Below are positions 17,039 to 26,339 of a DNA stretch of 64,000 nucleotides, one piece after another. The notes beneath the pieces were generated by a model. That model made no database searches. It worked only from the letters and a program-made list of their open reading frames with translations, and was not told the DNA's origin. Position 1 is the stretch's first letter. Every line of letters begins with the position of its first letter. The position numbers and the translations under genes are program-made. The DNA comes from Microbulbifer variabilis ATCC 700307 (lineage in GTDB: Bacteria; Pseudomonadota; Gammaproteobacteria; Pseudomonadales; Cellvibrionaceae). The stretch covers positions 62,001 to 126,000 of the forward strand of contig NZ_AQYJ01000029.1 in the NCBI RefSeq assembly GCF_000380565.1, written 5' to 3'.

Positions 17039-18058
17039 ATGGTGATGACTGATAAAGGGGCTGGGCCAATGGGGTGTAGTGATCCAAAGCGAGTAGCGAT
17101 TCTGGTGCACCGGCAAGTTGCCTTGTTTGAACTTGGCTGCGCGACTGAGCTGTTCTGTTTGTCTCGCCCGGGTATGGATGAGCTCTATCAGGGTGAGGTG
17201 GTCTCCTTTGCCCCAGAAGCCCCGGTAGGCGTGGGCGGGGTGTCTCTGCAATGTAAGCAGATCAGCAGTTTGTTGGATTACGATCTGCTAGTGGTTCCCT
17301 GCTGGTCTACTACGTCACTGGCCAAAGATCGTTATTTGGACTCTTTGTACGGTGCTCTGGAGGGGTTCGTTGCGGAGGGTCGGCAAATCCTGACTTTCTG
17401 CTCGGGTTCATTTCTGCCTGCTGAAGTTGGCTTGCTCGATGGGAAGCAAGCTACTACCCACTGGCGCTATGGGGATGTCTTCAAACAGCGTTTTGCCAAT
17501 GTGGAGTACGTGGGGGATGTGCTTTATGTTTGGCAGGGTGCGCTGGCCTGTTCGGCTGGCAGCTCGGCGGCAATAGATCTGGGGATAGAGTATTTGCGTC
17601 GCAACCATGGCCAAGAGTTTGCCAACTCTGTGGCTAAGCGCTTGGTGATGGCTCCCCACCGACAGGGAGGGCAGGCCCAGTTCGTGGAGACTCCAGTTCC
17701 CAAGCGGCCAGACCATTTCGCGGGGGCGCTGGATTGGGCCCTTGCCAATCTGCATAAACCTATCATGGTGGGGGACCTGGCAGAGCAGGCCCATCTTTCA
17801 CGTCGCAGTTTTGATAGGAAATTCCGCCAGTCTATGGGAGTCGCTCCGAAGGCGTGGTTGATTCAGCAGCGTTTAAGGATGGCGCAGAAGGCGCTGGAGT
17901 CCGGCAAGGAGAGTGTCGATCTTGTAGCGCAAATTGCAGGCTTTGAGTGTAGCGCAACCCTTCGCCACCATTTTCGCAAAGCCTTCGGTATATCCCCCGG
18001 GCAATACCAAAGGCAATTTGCCTGTCCGGAAAGGCTTGGGGTTATAAAAGAGGAGTGA
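17039..18058 (+). CDS. ftrA: GlxA/FtrA-type AraC family transcriptional regulator
   Basis: The 339-residue regulator has an N-terminal DJ-1/PfpI-like domain (about 17-195) with the nucleophile-elbow motif TFCSGSFLPAEVGLLDG (Cys121), and two AraC-type helix-turn-helix motifs at the C-terminus (LAEQAHLSRRSFDRKFRQ and IAGFECSATLRHHFRKAFGISPGQYQ). This arrangement is the GlxA group and matches FtrA proteins, which are commonly encoded next to a rhodanese as here. ATG 17039 is used. The inducing ligand is unknown. Confidence 0.85.
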   Translation: MVMTDKGAGPMGCSDPKRVAILVHRQVALFELGCATELFCLSRPGMDELYQGEVVSFAPEAPVGVGGVSLQCKQISSLLDYDLLVVPCWSTTSLAKDRYLDSLYGALEGFVAEGRQILTFCSGSFLPAEVGLLDGKQATTHWRYGDVFKQRFANVEYVGDVLYVWQGALACSAGSSAAIDLGIEYLRRNHGQEFANSVAKRLVMAPHRQGGQAQFVETPVPKRPDHFAGALDWALANLHKPIMVGDLAEQAHLSRRSFDRKFRQSMGVAPKAWLIQQRLRMAQKALESGKESVDLVAQIAGFECSATLRHHFRKAFGISPGQYQRQFACPERLGVIKEE

Positions 18059-18187
18059 GTCTTTGACGATGAGAGCAGGGGGGCTTACTGGCTGGAAGCC
18101 GATTCCTTCCGTTGATACAACCCTAGCCGCGAACAGGTTATGATTCGCCCTTTATTGCCTGAATTCAGTACAGGAAACAAAGGATTT

Positions 18188-19198
18188 ATGACCAAGCAGC
18201 GCGTATTGACCGGTATTACAACTACCGGCACTCCTCACCTGGGTAACTATGTTGGCGCCATTCGCCCGGCTATCGCCGCCAGCCAGGACGAGAATAACCA
18301 ATCTTTTTACTTCCTGGCCGATTATCACGCGCTGATCAAGTGTCAGGACCCGGAACAGGTACATCAATCCACCCTGGAGATTGCCGCCACCTGGCTGGCT
18401 TTGGGTCTCAATACAGACAATGTCGTGTTCTATCGGCAGTCCGATATTCATGAAATCCCGGAGTTGACCTGGCTGCTGACCTGTATGACTGGCAAGGGCC
18501 TGATGAACCGCGCCCACGCATACAAGGCTGCCGTGGATGCTAACCGTGTGGATGGCGAAGATTCTGACTTCGGTGTGACCATGGGTTTGTATAGCTATCC
18601 GATCCTGATGGCTGCAGACATCCTGATGTTCAATGCCAATAAAGTGCCGGTGGGCAAGGACCAGGTCCAGCATATAGAAATGGCTCGCGATATTGCCCAA
18701 CGCTTTAATCACCATTATGGCGAACACTTCGCGCTGCCAGAGGCGGTAGTGGACGACCATGTTGCCGTATTGCAAGGGCTTGATGGTCGAAAAATGAGCA
18801 AGAGTTACGGCAATACTATTCCGTTATTCCTGCCTGAGAAGAAACTGAAGAAGCACATCAATAAGATCAAGACGAATCTTCTGGAGCCAGGAGAACCTAA
18901 AGATCCTGATACTTCAACGGTCTTCCAGATCTGGCAGGCATTCGCTACTGAAGAGCAAACCGCAGAAATGCGTAAGGCGTTTGAAGAGGGTATTGCATGG
19001 GGGGAGGCCAAGAAGCAGCTATTCGAGCTGGTTAATGGTCAGATCGGTGAAGCCCGTGAACGGTATAACACGCTGCTTGAAAACCCATCTCAGATTGAAG
19101 CAGAGCTTGAAAAAGGGGCGGCTAAGGCGAGCGCTTACTCTGCTCCGTTTATTGAGAAATTGCGCCATGCGGTAGGTATCCGCAAGATCGGTAAGTAA
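18188..19198 (+). CDS. trpS: TrpS, tryptophanyl-tRNA synthetase
   Basis: TrpS charges tRNA-Trp with tryptophan. The 336-residue protein begins [27 protein letters not shown] (15-20) is the class I HIGH element and KMSKS (about 202-206) the second ATP-binding motif. The frame stays open upstream to 18140, but ATG 18188 with AAGGA nine bases before it gives the family's normal N-terminus. It is transcribed alone, followed by an AbgT transporter 95 bases later. Confidence 0.96.
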   Translation: MTKQRVLTGITTTGTPHLGNYVGAIRPAIAASQDENNQSFYFLADYHALIKCQDPEQVHQSTLEIAATWLALGLNTDNVVFYRQSDIHEIPELTWLLTCMTGKGLMNRAHAYKAAVDANRVDGEDSDFGVTMGLYSYPILMAADILMFNANKVPVGKDQVQHIEMARDIAQRFNHHYGEHFALPEAVVDDHVAVLQGLDGRKMSKSYGNTIPLFLPEKKLKKHINKIKTNLLEPGEPKDPDTSTVFQIWQAFATEEQTAEMRKAFEEGIAWGEAKKQLFELVNGQIGEARERYNTLLENPSQIEAELEKGAAKASAYSAPFIEKLRHAVGIRKIGK

Positions 19199-19293
19199 TG
19201 TTTTGAATTAAAGTTGGGAGGCTATGGCTTCCGTAGCCGTCCTATAGATAAAAGAGCATTAATAAAAATATAACGATACAACAGGGATTCATT

Positions 19294-20865
19294 ATGGAAA
19301 ATGTTCAAGCTAACCCTGCAGAGGGTGGCGACGCGAACAAGAACGGCTGGATCAACCGGGCCCTCAACTTTATTGAAGTGGTGGGGAACAAGCTTCCCGA
19401 CCCGGCAGTACTCTTCCTCGTATTAATGGTTGCTATCTGGGTGCTGTCCTGGATGTTGTCTGGAGTAAGTTTCGATACCTTGCATCCAGCCACCGGTGAC
19501 GCAATCCAGGTGACCAACCTGCTCTCCAGTGGGGAGCTGGCTCGCTTCCTCTCCAGTATGGTGACCACCTTTACGAGCTTTGCTCCACTTGGTGTGGTGC
19601 TCGTGGCCATGCTGGGCGTTGGCGTTGCAGAGCAGAGTGGCTTTATTAATGCCGTTCTGAAAAAGCTACTGGCGGTGACCCCGCAGATGCTGCTTACCCC
19701 GATGCTGATTCTGGTGGCGATTGTCAGCCATACCGCTGTAGATGCCGGTTATGTATTGGTGATTCCCTTGGGCGGTGTGATCTTCTATGCGGCTGGCCGT
19801 CATCCTTTGGCAGGTATCGCTGCGGCTTTTGCCGGGGTATCCGGTGGCTTCTCAGCAAACTTTGTTCCTTCAGCCATTGATCCCTTGCTGCAGGGCTTTA
19901 CCCAAACCGCGGCACAGATTGTTGATCCCGAGATTCAAGTAAACCCTCTCAATAACTGGTTCTTCACTTCGGCTTCCTGTCTCGTAGTAACTATCTTGGG
20001 CTGGTGGCTCACCGATAAGGTGATTGAGCCCCGCCTGAAGAATGTCGCCATTGATGGGGACAAAGAAGATATGCCAGTAATGCAGGAGCTGGGTGCTCGC
20101 GAGAAAAAGGCGATGTACCTGGCAGTGACTGTCATGGTGGCTGGAGTTGTGGGCCTTATCGCCTGGATGTTGCCAGAGACTTCTGCATTGCGCGACTCCC
20201 AGGGGCAATTGGCCTCCTTTAGCGCGCCGGTTATGAAGTCTATTGTGCCGCTGATCTTCTTACTGTTTGTTATCCCTGGAGTTGTATTTGGATATGCCGC
20301 TGGGACCTTCCGTAAAAGTAAGGATGTGATCGATGCGATGTCCAAGACCATGGGCTCCATGGCTTACTACATCGTGATGGCATTTTTCTGTGCCCTGTTT
20401 ATTTCTGAATTTGCCCGCTCCGGTTTAGGCACCCTGTTGTCAGTAGAGGGAGGCAGCCTGCTGGCTGCCATGAATCTGCCGGGCCCAATTACCCTGATGG
20501 GTATTATTGTGCTGGTGGCATTTATTAACCTGTTTGTGGGCTCGGCCTCTGCTAAATGGGCGCTGCTCTCGCCCATTTTTGTACCCATGTTGATGCAGAT
20601 TGGTTTCTCTCCGGACCTGACCCAGGCGGCATACCGTGTAGGTGATTCTTCCACCAACATTATTACGCCGTTAATGCCTTACTTCCCACTAGTAGTTGTC
20701 TATTGCCAGCGCTACGTGAAGGGAACAGGCATTGGTACACTGGTATCTATCATGTTGCCCTACTCGGTGGTGTTCCTGATCTGCTGGTCCATATTCCTGG
20801 TGATTTACTGGAATCTGGGTATGCCTTTGGGGCTGCAAGCCAGCTATACCTATCCAACGCCATAA
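19294..20865 (+). CDS. AbgT family transporter
   Basis: This 523-residue inner-membrane protein belongs to the AbgT family (E. coli AbgT, MtrF/YdaH). Members have been associated with p-aminobenzoyl-glutamate uptake or sulfonamide/antimetabolite efflux. Family stretches are visible: NKLPDPAVLFLVLM near the start, SHTAVDAGYVLVIPLGG, AAFAGVSGGFSANF, and the C-terminal AYRVGDSSTNIITPLMPYFP. About 11-13 hydrophobic helices are seen. Substrate direction cannot be told from sequence. The gene ends at an intrinsic terminator at 20923-20950 and is not obviously linked to trpS. Confidence 0.9.
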   Translation: MENVQANPAEGGDANKNGWINRALNFIEVVGNKLPDPAVLFLVLMVAIWVLSWMLSGVSFDTLHPATGDAIQVTNLLSSGELARFLSSMVTTFTSFAPLGVVLVAMLGVGVAEQSGFINAVLKKLLAVTPQMLLTPMLILVAIVSHTAVDAGYVLVIPLGGVIFYAAGRHPLAGIAAAFAGVSGGFSANFVPSAIDPLLQGFTQTAAQIVDPEIQVNPLNNWFFTSASCLVVTILGWWLTDKVIEPRLKNVAIDGDKEDMPVMQELGAREKKAMYLAVTVMVAGVVGLIAWMLPETSALRDSQGQLASFSAPVMKSIVPLIFLLFVIPGVVFGYAAGTFRKSKDVIDAMSKTMGSMAYYIVMAFFCALFISEFARSGLGTLLSVEGGSLLAAMNLPGPITLMGIIVLVAFINLFVGSASAKWALLSPIFVPMLMQIGFSPDLTQAAYRVGDSSTNIITPLMPYFPLVVVYCQRYVKGTGIGTLVSIMLPYSVVFLICWSIFLVIYWNLGMPLGLQASYTYPTP

Positions 20866-20922
20866 TGAGTAGCACCGGTGTGGTTTTACCCGCCCCGGGA
20901 TGCATCATTTCAGTTTCCACTC

Positions 20923-20950
20923 AGAGGTGTCCGGGTTCCTGGGCGCCTCT
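20923..20950 (+). terminator. Terminator after the AbgT gene
   Basis: A ten-base stem (AGAGGTGTCC pairing with GGGCGCCTCT through two G-U pairs) with an eight-base loop is followed by a short T-rich stretch. Confidence 0.55.
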
Positions 20951-21296
20951 TTCCCAAGCTCTCCCCAACTAAAAATCAGCCTGATCTTTGCCAGGTAGTC
21001 CCTTCTATTCATCTTTTTAAATATAAAAATATTGATTAATTCATGGCTTGTGCTGGGTATGAGCGAGGCTGAATTTCGATGGTCCCATGTGCCTACACCT
21101 CGCTCCTCCAGAGTATCTATTTCAGGCGCAGGTTTGCTCCCTTGCCTGCAATAAGGACACGGGCCAGACCGCATTAGTAAAAAAATGTTCTAATAATGTT
21201 GTAAGTGATAACGATTCCTATTAAGATCCGCGTCAACTTATTTCGGTAGCAGCTGCTGCGGCAGATAATATTTCCACTGAATTTTGAGGGATATCC
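20951..21296. other. Leader region of the TonB receptor
   Basis: There is no gene of its own in these 346 bases; a minus-strand frame (20905-21174) lacks recognisable character. The receptor promoter and a Fur-like box lie near the right end. Confidence 0.5.
21207..21225 (+). promoter_or_regulatory. Putative Fur box upstream of the siderophore receptor
   Basis: GATAACGATTCCTATTAAG matches 12 of 19 positions of the classical Fur consensus and lies 72 bases before a TonB-dependent siderophore receptor. Iron repression of this locus is therefore likely. Confidence 0.5.
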
Positions 21297-23516
21297 ATGG
21301 GCACCGCTCGAATCCAAGGTTTACGCCAAAACTCTTCTCCCATTCTTTCTGGGCTGAGCCACTCCCTGTTGGCATTGGCTATTGCAGCAGGCGGCTCTAC
21401 TGCAGCTTTTGCAGCAGAGGATAAGAATGAGGGTATTGAAGAAGTTCATGTAACCGGCGAGCTGAACCTGTCCCGCCAGACCTCTATTGGCAAGCAAGAT
21501 ATTCCGGTTGATGAGACGCCGTTCTCTATTTCTCTGCGCGATAAAGATTTCTTCGATGTAACTGGCTCAAAAACTGTGCAGGATATCCTGCAGTACTCTG
21601 CCGGTGTGAATGGTGGCTTGTTTGGCGTTGATGCTCGCGGTGATTGGTCTACCGTTCGTGCTGTTGAGCCAATCATGTTTGTCGACGGACTAAAAACTAC
21701 TTTCGGCAGTTATACCGGTTCACGTGCAAACCTGTATGCCTTTGAGCGTGTAGAAATCCTCAAGGGGCCTTCTTCTGTACTTTATGGACAGGGTTCTACA
21801 GGCGGTATAGTTAACTTGGTATCCAAACGCCCCAAAGAGGAGTTTGGCGGTGAGCTGATGGTACAGGGCGGTGACTATGATCGAAAAGTTATAGCTGGTG
21901 ACGTAACAGGTGCTTTCGATAGCGATGGCGAGTGGCTCTATAGGGTAGTGGGTTACGCTCGCGATGCTGATGCTCAAGTTGATCATGTTGATGATGACAG
22001 CACCCTGTTAATGCCTTCCGTTTCCTGGCGCCCCAGTGCGGATACTGAGATTACTTTCCTGGTGAATCACCAGGAAGAAAAGACCGGTACCACTGCAGCT
22101 TTCCTACCTTGGGGCGGTACCATTGTCGATAACGTAAACGGTGAAATCCCGACTGACACATTTATTAGTGAGCCGGGTTGGGATAAATACAATACTGAGC
22201 AAACCGCTTATAGTTTGTGGGTTGATCATCGCTTGAATGATAGCTGGGGTATCAATGCGGGCCTCCGTTATTCAAAAGGGGATGTCGACTACAACTCGAT
22301 GTATGCTGACTACACACTTGCATTGCGCCTGCAAAAAGACCTCCGTGAAGTATCGCGGACTGTCTATATGAAAGATGCGAAAAGCGACCTTTTGATTTTT
22401 GACCTGCGCTTGTCAGGCGAGCTGACTACAGGCTCTCTTGAACATCAGATTTCAGCTGGTGTTGATAGCCAGAATGCAGAAATCGATAACAGTATTTTAA
22501 GAGCCCGTGGCTACGGTGGTGATATCGATATTTTTGACCCGGTTTATGGTTATGTGCCAGAGGGACTGGAAGGGCTGGATAGAGAAATTACCGATGTCAA
22601 TGCTGAGCAAGTAGGTATTTACTTCCAGGACCAAGTTAGCCTTGGGAACTTTATTTTTAATTTGGGCTTGCGTGAAGATAGGTTGTCTTCTAGGACCCAT
22701 AGCAATGTTTCTACGAAGGCTAGCGACAAGCAGAGAGAGACGGAACTCACAAAAAGATTTGGCGTGATGTATGCCTTCGACAGCGGTGTATCTCCCTATG
22801 TTAGTTATTCAGAATCTTTTGAGGCTGTTTTAGCAGATCCGAATAGCCAGGGCGGTACCTACGAGCCTGTGAAAGGGGAGCAGATTGAAGCCGGTATTAA
22901 ATACCAGCCAGAAGGTACTAATATCCTGATGACTGCCTCTGCCTTTGAGATTAAGCAGAAAAATCGCTTAACTTTCGGTCCTGACAGGTCCTATCGACAA
23001 ATCGGTGAGGCGCAGATCGATGGATTTGAGCTTGAGGCCAGTGGGCAGTGGGGTAATCTGACACTGGTGGCTAATTACAGCCAGATGGATACTGAAATAG
23101 TAGAGAGTAGCGATCCATTTGAGGTTGGCACTGAAATTGAGACTGTGCCTGAGGAGCAATTCTCTCTTTGGGGAAACTATGACTTTAGTGAGTGGGTACC
23201 TGGTCTAAGCGTTGGAGTAGGGGCTCGTCATGTTGGTGACAGTTACACCGGTATTGATAAAGTTCATGCGCAGTTGGTAACTGCTTATGCCGAGCAGGCT
23301 GCTTATTACGATTATGTTTTTGCAGATTTCCCTACCGAAAATCCTTCTTACACCCTGTATGACGCTACTATCGGCTATACCCTGGAAAGCTGGAAGTTCC
23401 AACTGAATGTGAAGAACCTGACTGATGAAATTCACACGACTTCTTGCCTGAGCCGCGGTGATTGCTTTTACGGTGAGCGCCGTTATGTAACTGCTGAGGC
23501 ACGTTACACTTTCTAA
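21297..23516 (+). CDS. TonB-dependent siderophore receptor
   Basis: This 739-residue outer-membrane receptor imports a ferric siderophore. It has a long signal region ending near AAFAA (residue 40), a TonB box EEVHVTG (about 48-54), a plug domain with PFSISLRDKDFFDVTGSKTVQDIL and VEILKGPSSVLYGQGSTGGIVNLVSK, and a beta-barrel ending in aromatic YTF. The disulfide-like CLSRGDCFYGERR near the C-terminus is typical of FhuA/FhuE-type ferric-hydroxamate receptors. Ligand identity is not certain. It precedes a membrane protein and a PepSY protein, a frequent set in siderophore loci, but its own terminator separates it from them. Confidence 0.93.
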   Translation: MGTARIQGLRQNSSPILSGLSHSLLALAIAAGGSTAAFAAEDKNEGIEEVHVTGELNLSRQTSIGKQDIPVDETPFSISLRDKDFFDVTGSKTVQDILQYSAGVNGGLFGVDARGDWSTVRAVEPIMFVDGLKTTFGSYTGSRANLYAFERVEILKGPSSVLYGQGSTGGIVNLVSKRPKEEFGGELMVQGGDYDRKVIAGDVTGAFDSDGEWLYRVVGYARDADAQVDHVDDDSTLLMPSVSWRPSADTEITFLVNHQEEKTGTTAAFLPWGGTIVDNVNGEIPTDTFISEPGWDKYNTEQTAYSLWVDHRLNDSWGINAGLRYSKGDVDYNSMYADYTLALRLQKDLREVSRTVYMKDAKSDLLIFDLRLSGELTTGSLEHQISAGVDSQNAEIDNSILRARGYGGDIDIFDPVYGYVPEGLEGLDREITDVNAEQVGIYFQDQVSLGNFIFNLGLREDRLSSRTHSNVSTKASDKQRETELTKRFGVMYAFDSGVSPYVSYSESFEAVLADPNSQGGTYEPVKGEQIEAGIKYQPEGTNILMTASAFEIKQKNRLTFGPDRSYRQIGEAQIDGFELEASGQWGNLTLVANYSQMDTEIVESSDPFEVGTEIETVPEEQFSLWGNYDFSEWVPGLSVGVGARHVGDSYTGIDKVHAQLVTAYAEQAAYYDYVFADFPTENPSYTLYDATIGYTLESWKFQLNVKNLTDEIHTTSCLSRGDCFYGERRYVTAEARYTF

Positions 23517-23546
23517 GTTAGAGTAGGCTGGGAGTTTGTCCACAGG

Positions 23547-23574
23547 GGGAGTCTGTGGGCAGACTCCCTTTTTT
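23547..23574 (+). terminator. Terminator after the siderophore receptor
   Basis: GGGAGTCTG pairs with CAGACTCCC across a four-base loop and is followed by six T. It is a strong intrinsic terminator and lies before the next gene, so the accessory genes may depend on read-through or their own promoter. Confidence 0.88.
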
Positions 23575-23621
23575 ACGTTTTAACAATCAGCCGGGAAGCG
23601 AAATTTCCCAGTGTGGTGGTT

Positions 23622-24209
23622 ATGCAAGATTCCTTTTACTTCGTTGCTGGGCTAGCCAGTGTTTTTGCCTTTGCAGGTATTTTTTCCTTGTACTCGGCTT
23701 GGTCCAGTAAGGGGGCTCAGCCATTACGTAGTTGGCTTGGTTGGGCAATGCTGGTTTTGTCGGCCGTTGGCTGGAGCCTGGCAGTCGGTACAGAATTTGG
23801 GATCAGTATTGCCGCCTTAATAGTAATGCTCGGTGTATTTGCATTACTTGCCGTTAGGGGTGAATGGCCCAGCGGCCCCCGGCCTATTGAAAAGCAACGA
23901 TCGGGTGGTGTTTCAGAGCCCGGAGCCCTGCGCCAATTGTGGTTGCGGGGCATTTTGCGTTTTTTAAGTGCCACATTTTTACCCTTGGTGAGCGGGATCG
24001 TTGCCGGGTTGCTTTTCTTTGGTTTTACCGGCCTCTCTGATAGTTGGCGACTAGTTGGTGGTGCTTTTGTTTCGGTGACCATTTGGACCCTGGCGGTGGT
24101 GTGGGTTTGTGCCGACAAAAAATTGTTGCGTCCTTCGGCAGGCCTGCTGGCATTTTCAGTGCTCAGTGGCCTGATGTTGAAACTTGCCATTCCCGCTGTG
24201 GCAGCTTAG
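23622..24209 (+). CDS. Hypothetical membrane protein of the siderophore/PepSY locus
   Basis: I do not recognise a named domain. The roughly 195-residue protein has five or six hydrophobic segments, grouped as a pair at each end of a basic central loop (about 85-110). It lies between the TonB receptor and a PepSY protein and is 27 bases from the latter, so the two are likely co-transcribed and this is probably an inner-membrane accessory of iron-siderophore handling. ATG 23622 is chosen; GTG codons at 23613 and 23616 are alternatives. Confidence 0.7.
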   Translation: MQDSFYFVAGLASVFAFAGIFSLYSAWSSKGAQPLRSWLGWAMLVLSAVGWSLAVGTEFGISIAALIVMLGVFALLAVRGEWPSGPRPIEKQRSGGVSEPGALRQLWLRGILRFLSATFLPLVSGIVAGLLFFGFTGLSDSWRLVGGAFVSVTIWTLAVVWVCADKKLLRPSAGLLAFSVLSGLMLKLAIPAVAA

Positions 24210-24236
24210 TAAAACGGACCTGAGTAGGGATCTAAC

Positions 24237-25745
24237 GTGAAATTATCCTTTAAGCCGACGCCTGCTTTTGTAAGAAATATGACCGATGGGCATTCGGTTC
24301 TCGGACTGGCGGTATCGACACTTTTATACATTGTATGTGTCAGCGGAACACTCGCAGTTTTTTACAATGAATTTGAACGCTGGGAGCAGGCCTCCGAACT
24401 GGAAAATCTCAGTGTGGCTGCGTCTGTGTATCAGACTGCTGCTGAGCAGGCGATTGCGCTGGCAAAAGAGCAAAATGAAGAGTTTGACTCAGTAAAATTC
24501 ACTATTCCAAATACAGATATGCCCCGGCTGGTTGTCGAGGTTGGTGATATTGAGCGCTATGTTGCCGAGGACGGCGCTCTTCTGGGGGAGGTAAAACATG
24601 AGTGGACACACTTTCTAGCCTATTTGCATTTCGCCCTGAACCTGCCTTTGGGTTTGGGGGTGCCGCTAGTGGGGCTGATAGGTGTTTTAATGGCGGCCCT
24701 GATAGTCTCTGGATTGCTCGCGCACCCCAAAATTATCAAAGATGCATTCTCTTTCCGGCTATCCGGGTCTAAGCGCTTGCAGCAGGTGGATCTGCATAAC
24801 CGCCTTGGTGTCTGGGCTTCTCCTTTCCATCTGGCCATCGCGATTACCGGTGCCTTTATCGGTCTTTCCCAGGTTGCAGCCTTTGCAATTGCGGGCCTTT
24901 TCTACGATGGGGATACAGAGAAAGTTGAGCACATCCTGTATCGTGAGCATCCGGTTATGCAAGAAAATGCTCCCGAAACCTCACTGCCAGACTTTGCCGC
25001 TGTACTCGCAGAAATGGAGCGTATTGCCCCCGAAGAGGAGCGAACCAGGTTGGAGGTGGCTTTCCCTGGTCGCGAGGGGCAGGTGGTAGAAATATGGACT
25101 CGTGTTCCCGAGCGACTGGTTTGGGGAGAGCGCTATCACTTTAATCCAGACGGAAGCCTGATTGAGAAGGAGGGGTGGTCTGAAGGGGACAGCGCTAAGC
25201 AGGTCTATCTTTCCACCTTCCGTTTGCACTTTGGCCATTTCTCCGGATTCCCTGTGAAAATTGCCTACTTCCTGTTGGGTATTGGCATGTGTGTGCTTGT
25301 GGTTTCGGGTATCAATATTTGGTTGGTGCGCAAGCGCCAGAGAGGTGCTCCGGCTGTGCGGCTTGAGCGTGTATGGATGGCCCAGGTTTGGGGGATACCC
25401 TTTGCTATAGCTTTGAGCGCGGTGACTTATTTGGCCTTTACTGCGTCGGCAGTAAAAGTGTTCTGGTTAACCACGTTAAGTTTAAGCGTGGTCGCCGCTT
25501 TTGCGGGCACTGCAGCAGGCTGGTCTATATTATTGAGAGTGGCGACCATCATCGCATGTCTAATGGCGGTCATTGTGCATGCTTCTATTTTCGGTGCAGA
25601 CTCTTTTGTGCGTGCCTCATTGGTGGCCAATGCAGTATGGTTGCTAACTGCTGCCGGTATCGCTGCTTCTTGTCTGTATACCTGGGTGCGTCGCCGCGAT
25701 AGCAATTTTGCTACTGCGGTGAACGGCGCTGTGGGCAGTAACTAA
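24237..25745 (+). CDS. PepSY-associated TM helix protein
   Basis: The 502-residue inner-membrane protein belongs to the PepSY_TM family, often encoded beside siderophore receptors; members include ferric-siderophore reductases. Features are an N-terminal helix (HSVLGLAVSTLLYIVCVSGTLAVF), a periplasmic PepSY-like part, the histidine-bearing segment HEWTHFLAYLHFALNLPLGLG, DLHNRLGVWASPFHLAIAITGAFIGLS, and THRLHFGHFSG-like repeats in which FRLHFGHFSGFP is seen. Several helix histidines could bind heme. GTG at 24237 is the start. The C-terminus has four more helices. Confidence 0.88.
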   Translation: MKLSFKPTPAFVRNMTDGHSVLGLAVSTLLYIVCVSGTLAVFYNEFERWEQASELENLSVAASVYQTAAEQAIALAKEQNEEFDSVKFTIPNTDMPRLVVEVGDIERYVAEDGALLGEVKHEWTHFLAYLHFALNLPLGLGVPLVGLIGVLMAALIVSGLLAHPKIIKDAFSFRLSGSKRLQQVDLHNRLGVWASPFHLAIAITGAFIGLSQVAAFAIAGLFYDGDTEKVEHILYREHPVMQENAPETSLPDFAAVLAEMERIAPEEERTRLEVAFPGREGQVVEIWTRVPERLVWGERYHFNPDGSLIEKEGWSEGDSAKQVYLSTFRLHFGHFSGFPVKIAYFLLGIGMCVLVVSGINIWLVRKRQRGAPAVRLERVWMAQVWGIPFAIALSAVTYLAFTASAVKVFWLTTLSLSVVAAFAGTAAGWSILLRVATIIACLMAVIVHASIFGADSFVRASLVANAVWLLTAAGIAASCLYTWVRRRDSNFATAVNGAVGSN

Positions 25746-25768
25746 CGAGGAGAATTGCCCGGTATTCG

Positions 25769-26227
25769 TCACGATGCCGGGCGCAGCATTTCTATATGGG
25801 GTATGCCGTCTTCGTCGTAGGGGTCGGATACCCTCTCGAAACCATATTCCCCATAGAACCGGGCCAGGTGTTCCTGTGCAGAAATACGAATTCCTCTATT
25901 GGGGTATTCATTCTGCGTCTGTTTTACAGCGCGATAAATAAGTTCTTTGCCTAGTCCTGTTCCGCGGCTGGACTCCGCGGTAAGTACTCGTCCAATGGAG
26001 GGTTCACTATATTTTTCACCGGGAAATACAACGCGTAGGTAAGCCTTTATTTGTGGGTTTTCATTGTTCCCGTCCCAGCAGATCAGGTGCCAGGCATGCT
26101 GGTCTTTGCCATCGGCATCTTGATAGGGGCAGTCCTGCTCTACGGTGAAAACCTCCTGGCGCACTCGCAGAATTTCATAGAGCTGGTTGATGGAAAGTTC
26201 ATTAAAGCTGCACCATTGCCATTGCAT
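25769..26227 (-). CDS. elaA: ElaA-type GNAT acetyltransferase
   Basis: ElaA is a conserved GNAT of unknown substrate. The 152-residue protein begins MQWQWCSFNELSINQLYEILRVRQEVFTVEQDCPYQDADG, the ElaA hallmark, followed by IGRVLTAESSRGTGLGKEL (acetyl-CoA loop) and HLARFYGEYGFERV. Start at 26227 is preferred over longer in-frame starts because of the family N-terminus and GAGGGA upstream. Transcribed alone between the PepSY operon (convergent) and a lipase gene. Confidence 0.9.
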   Translation of the reverse strand: MQWQWCSFNELSINQLYEILRVRQEVFTVEQDCPYQDADGKDQHAWHLICWDGNNENPQIKAYLRVVFPGEKYSEPSIGRVLTAESSRGTGLGKELIYRAVKQTQNEYPNRGIRISAQEHLARFYGEYGFERVSDPYDEDGIPHIEMLRPAS

Positions 26228-26339
26228 CTTGGTTATTCCCTCATAAATAGAGCTTTTATTTTTCGCGCTCATAGTCTGGGTTGTTAACGATAACCTTTGG
26301 CAAAAAAATATTGCCAATTTTTAAGTTTTGCCGAGCCGG

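Noticed and set aside
20905..21174. Minus-strand 89-codon frame with CPYC
   Set aside because: It overlaps the AbgT terminator and receptor leader; no supporting start signal.
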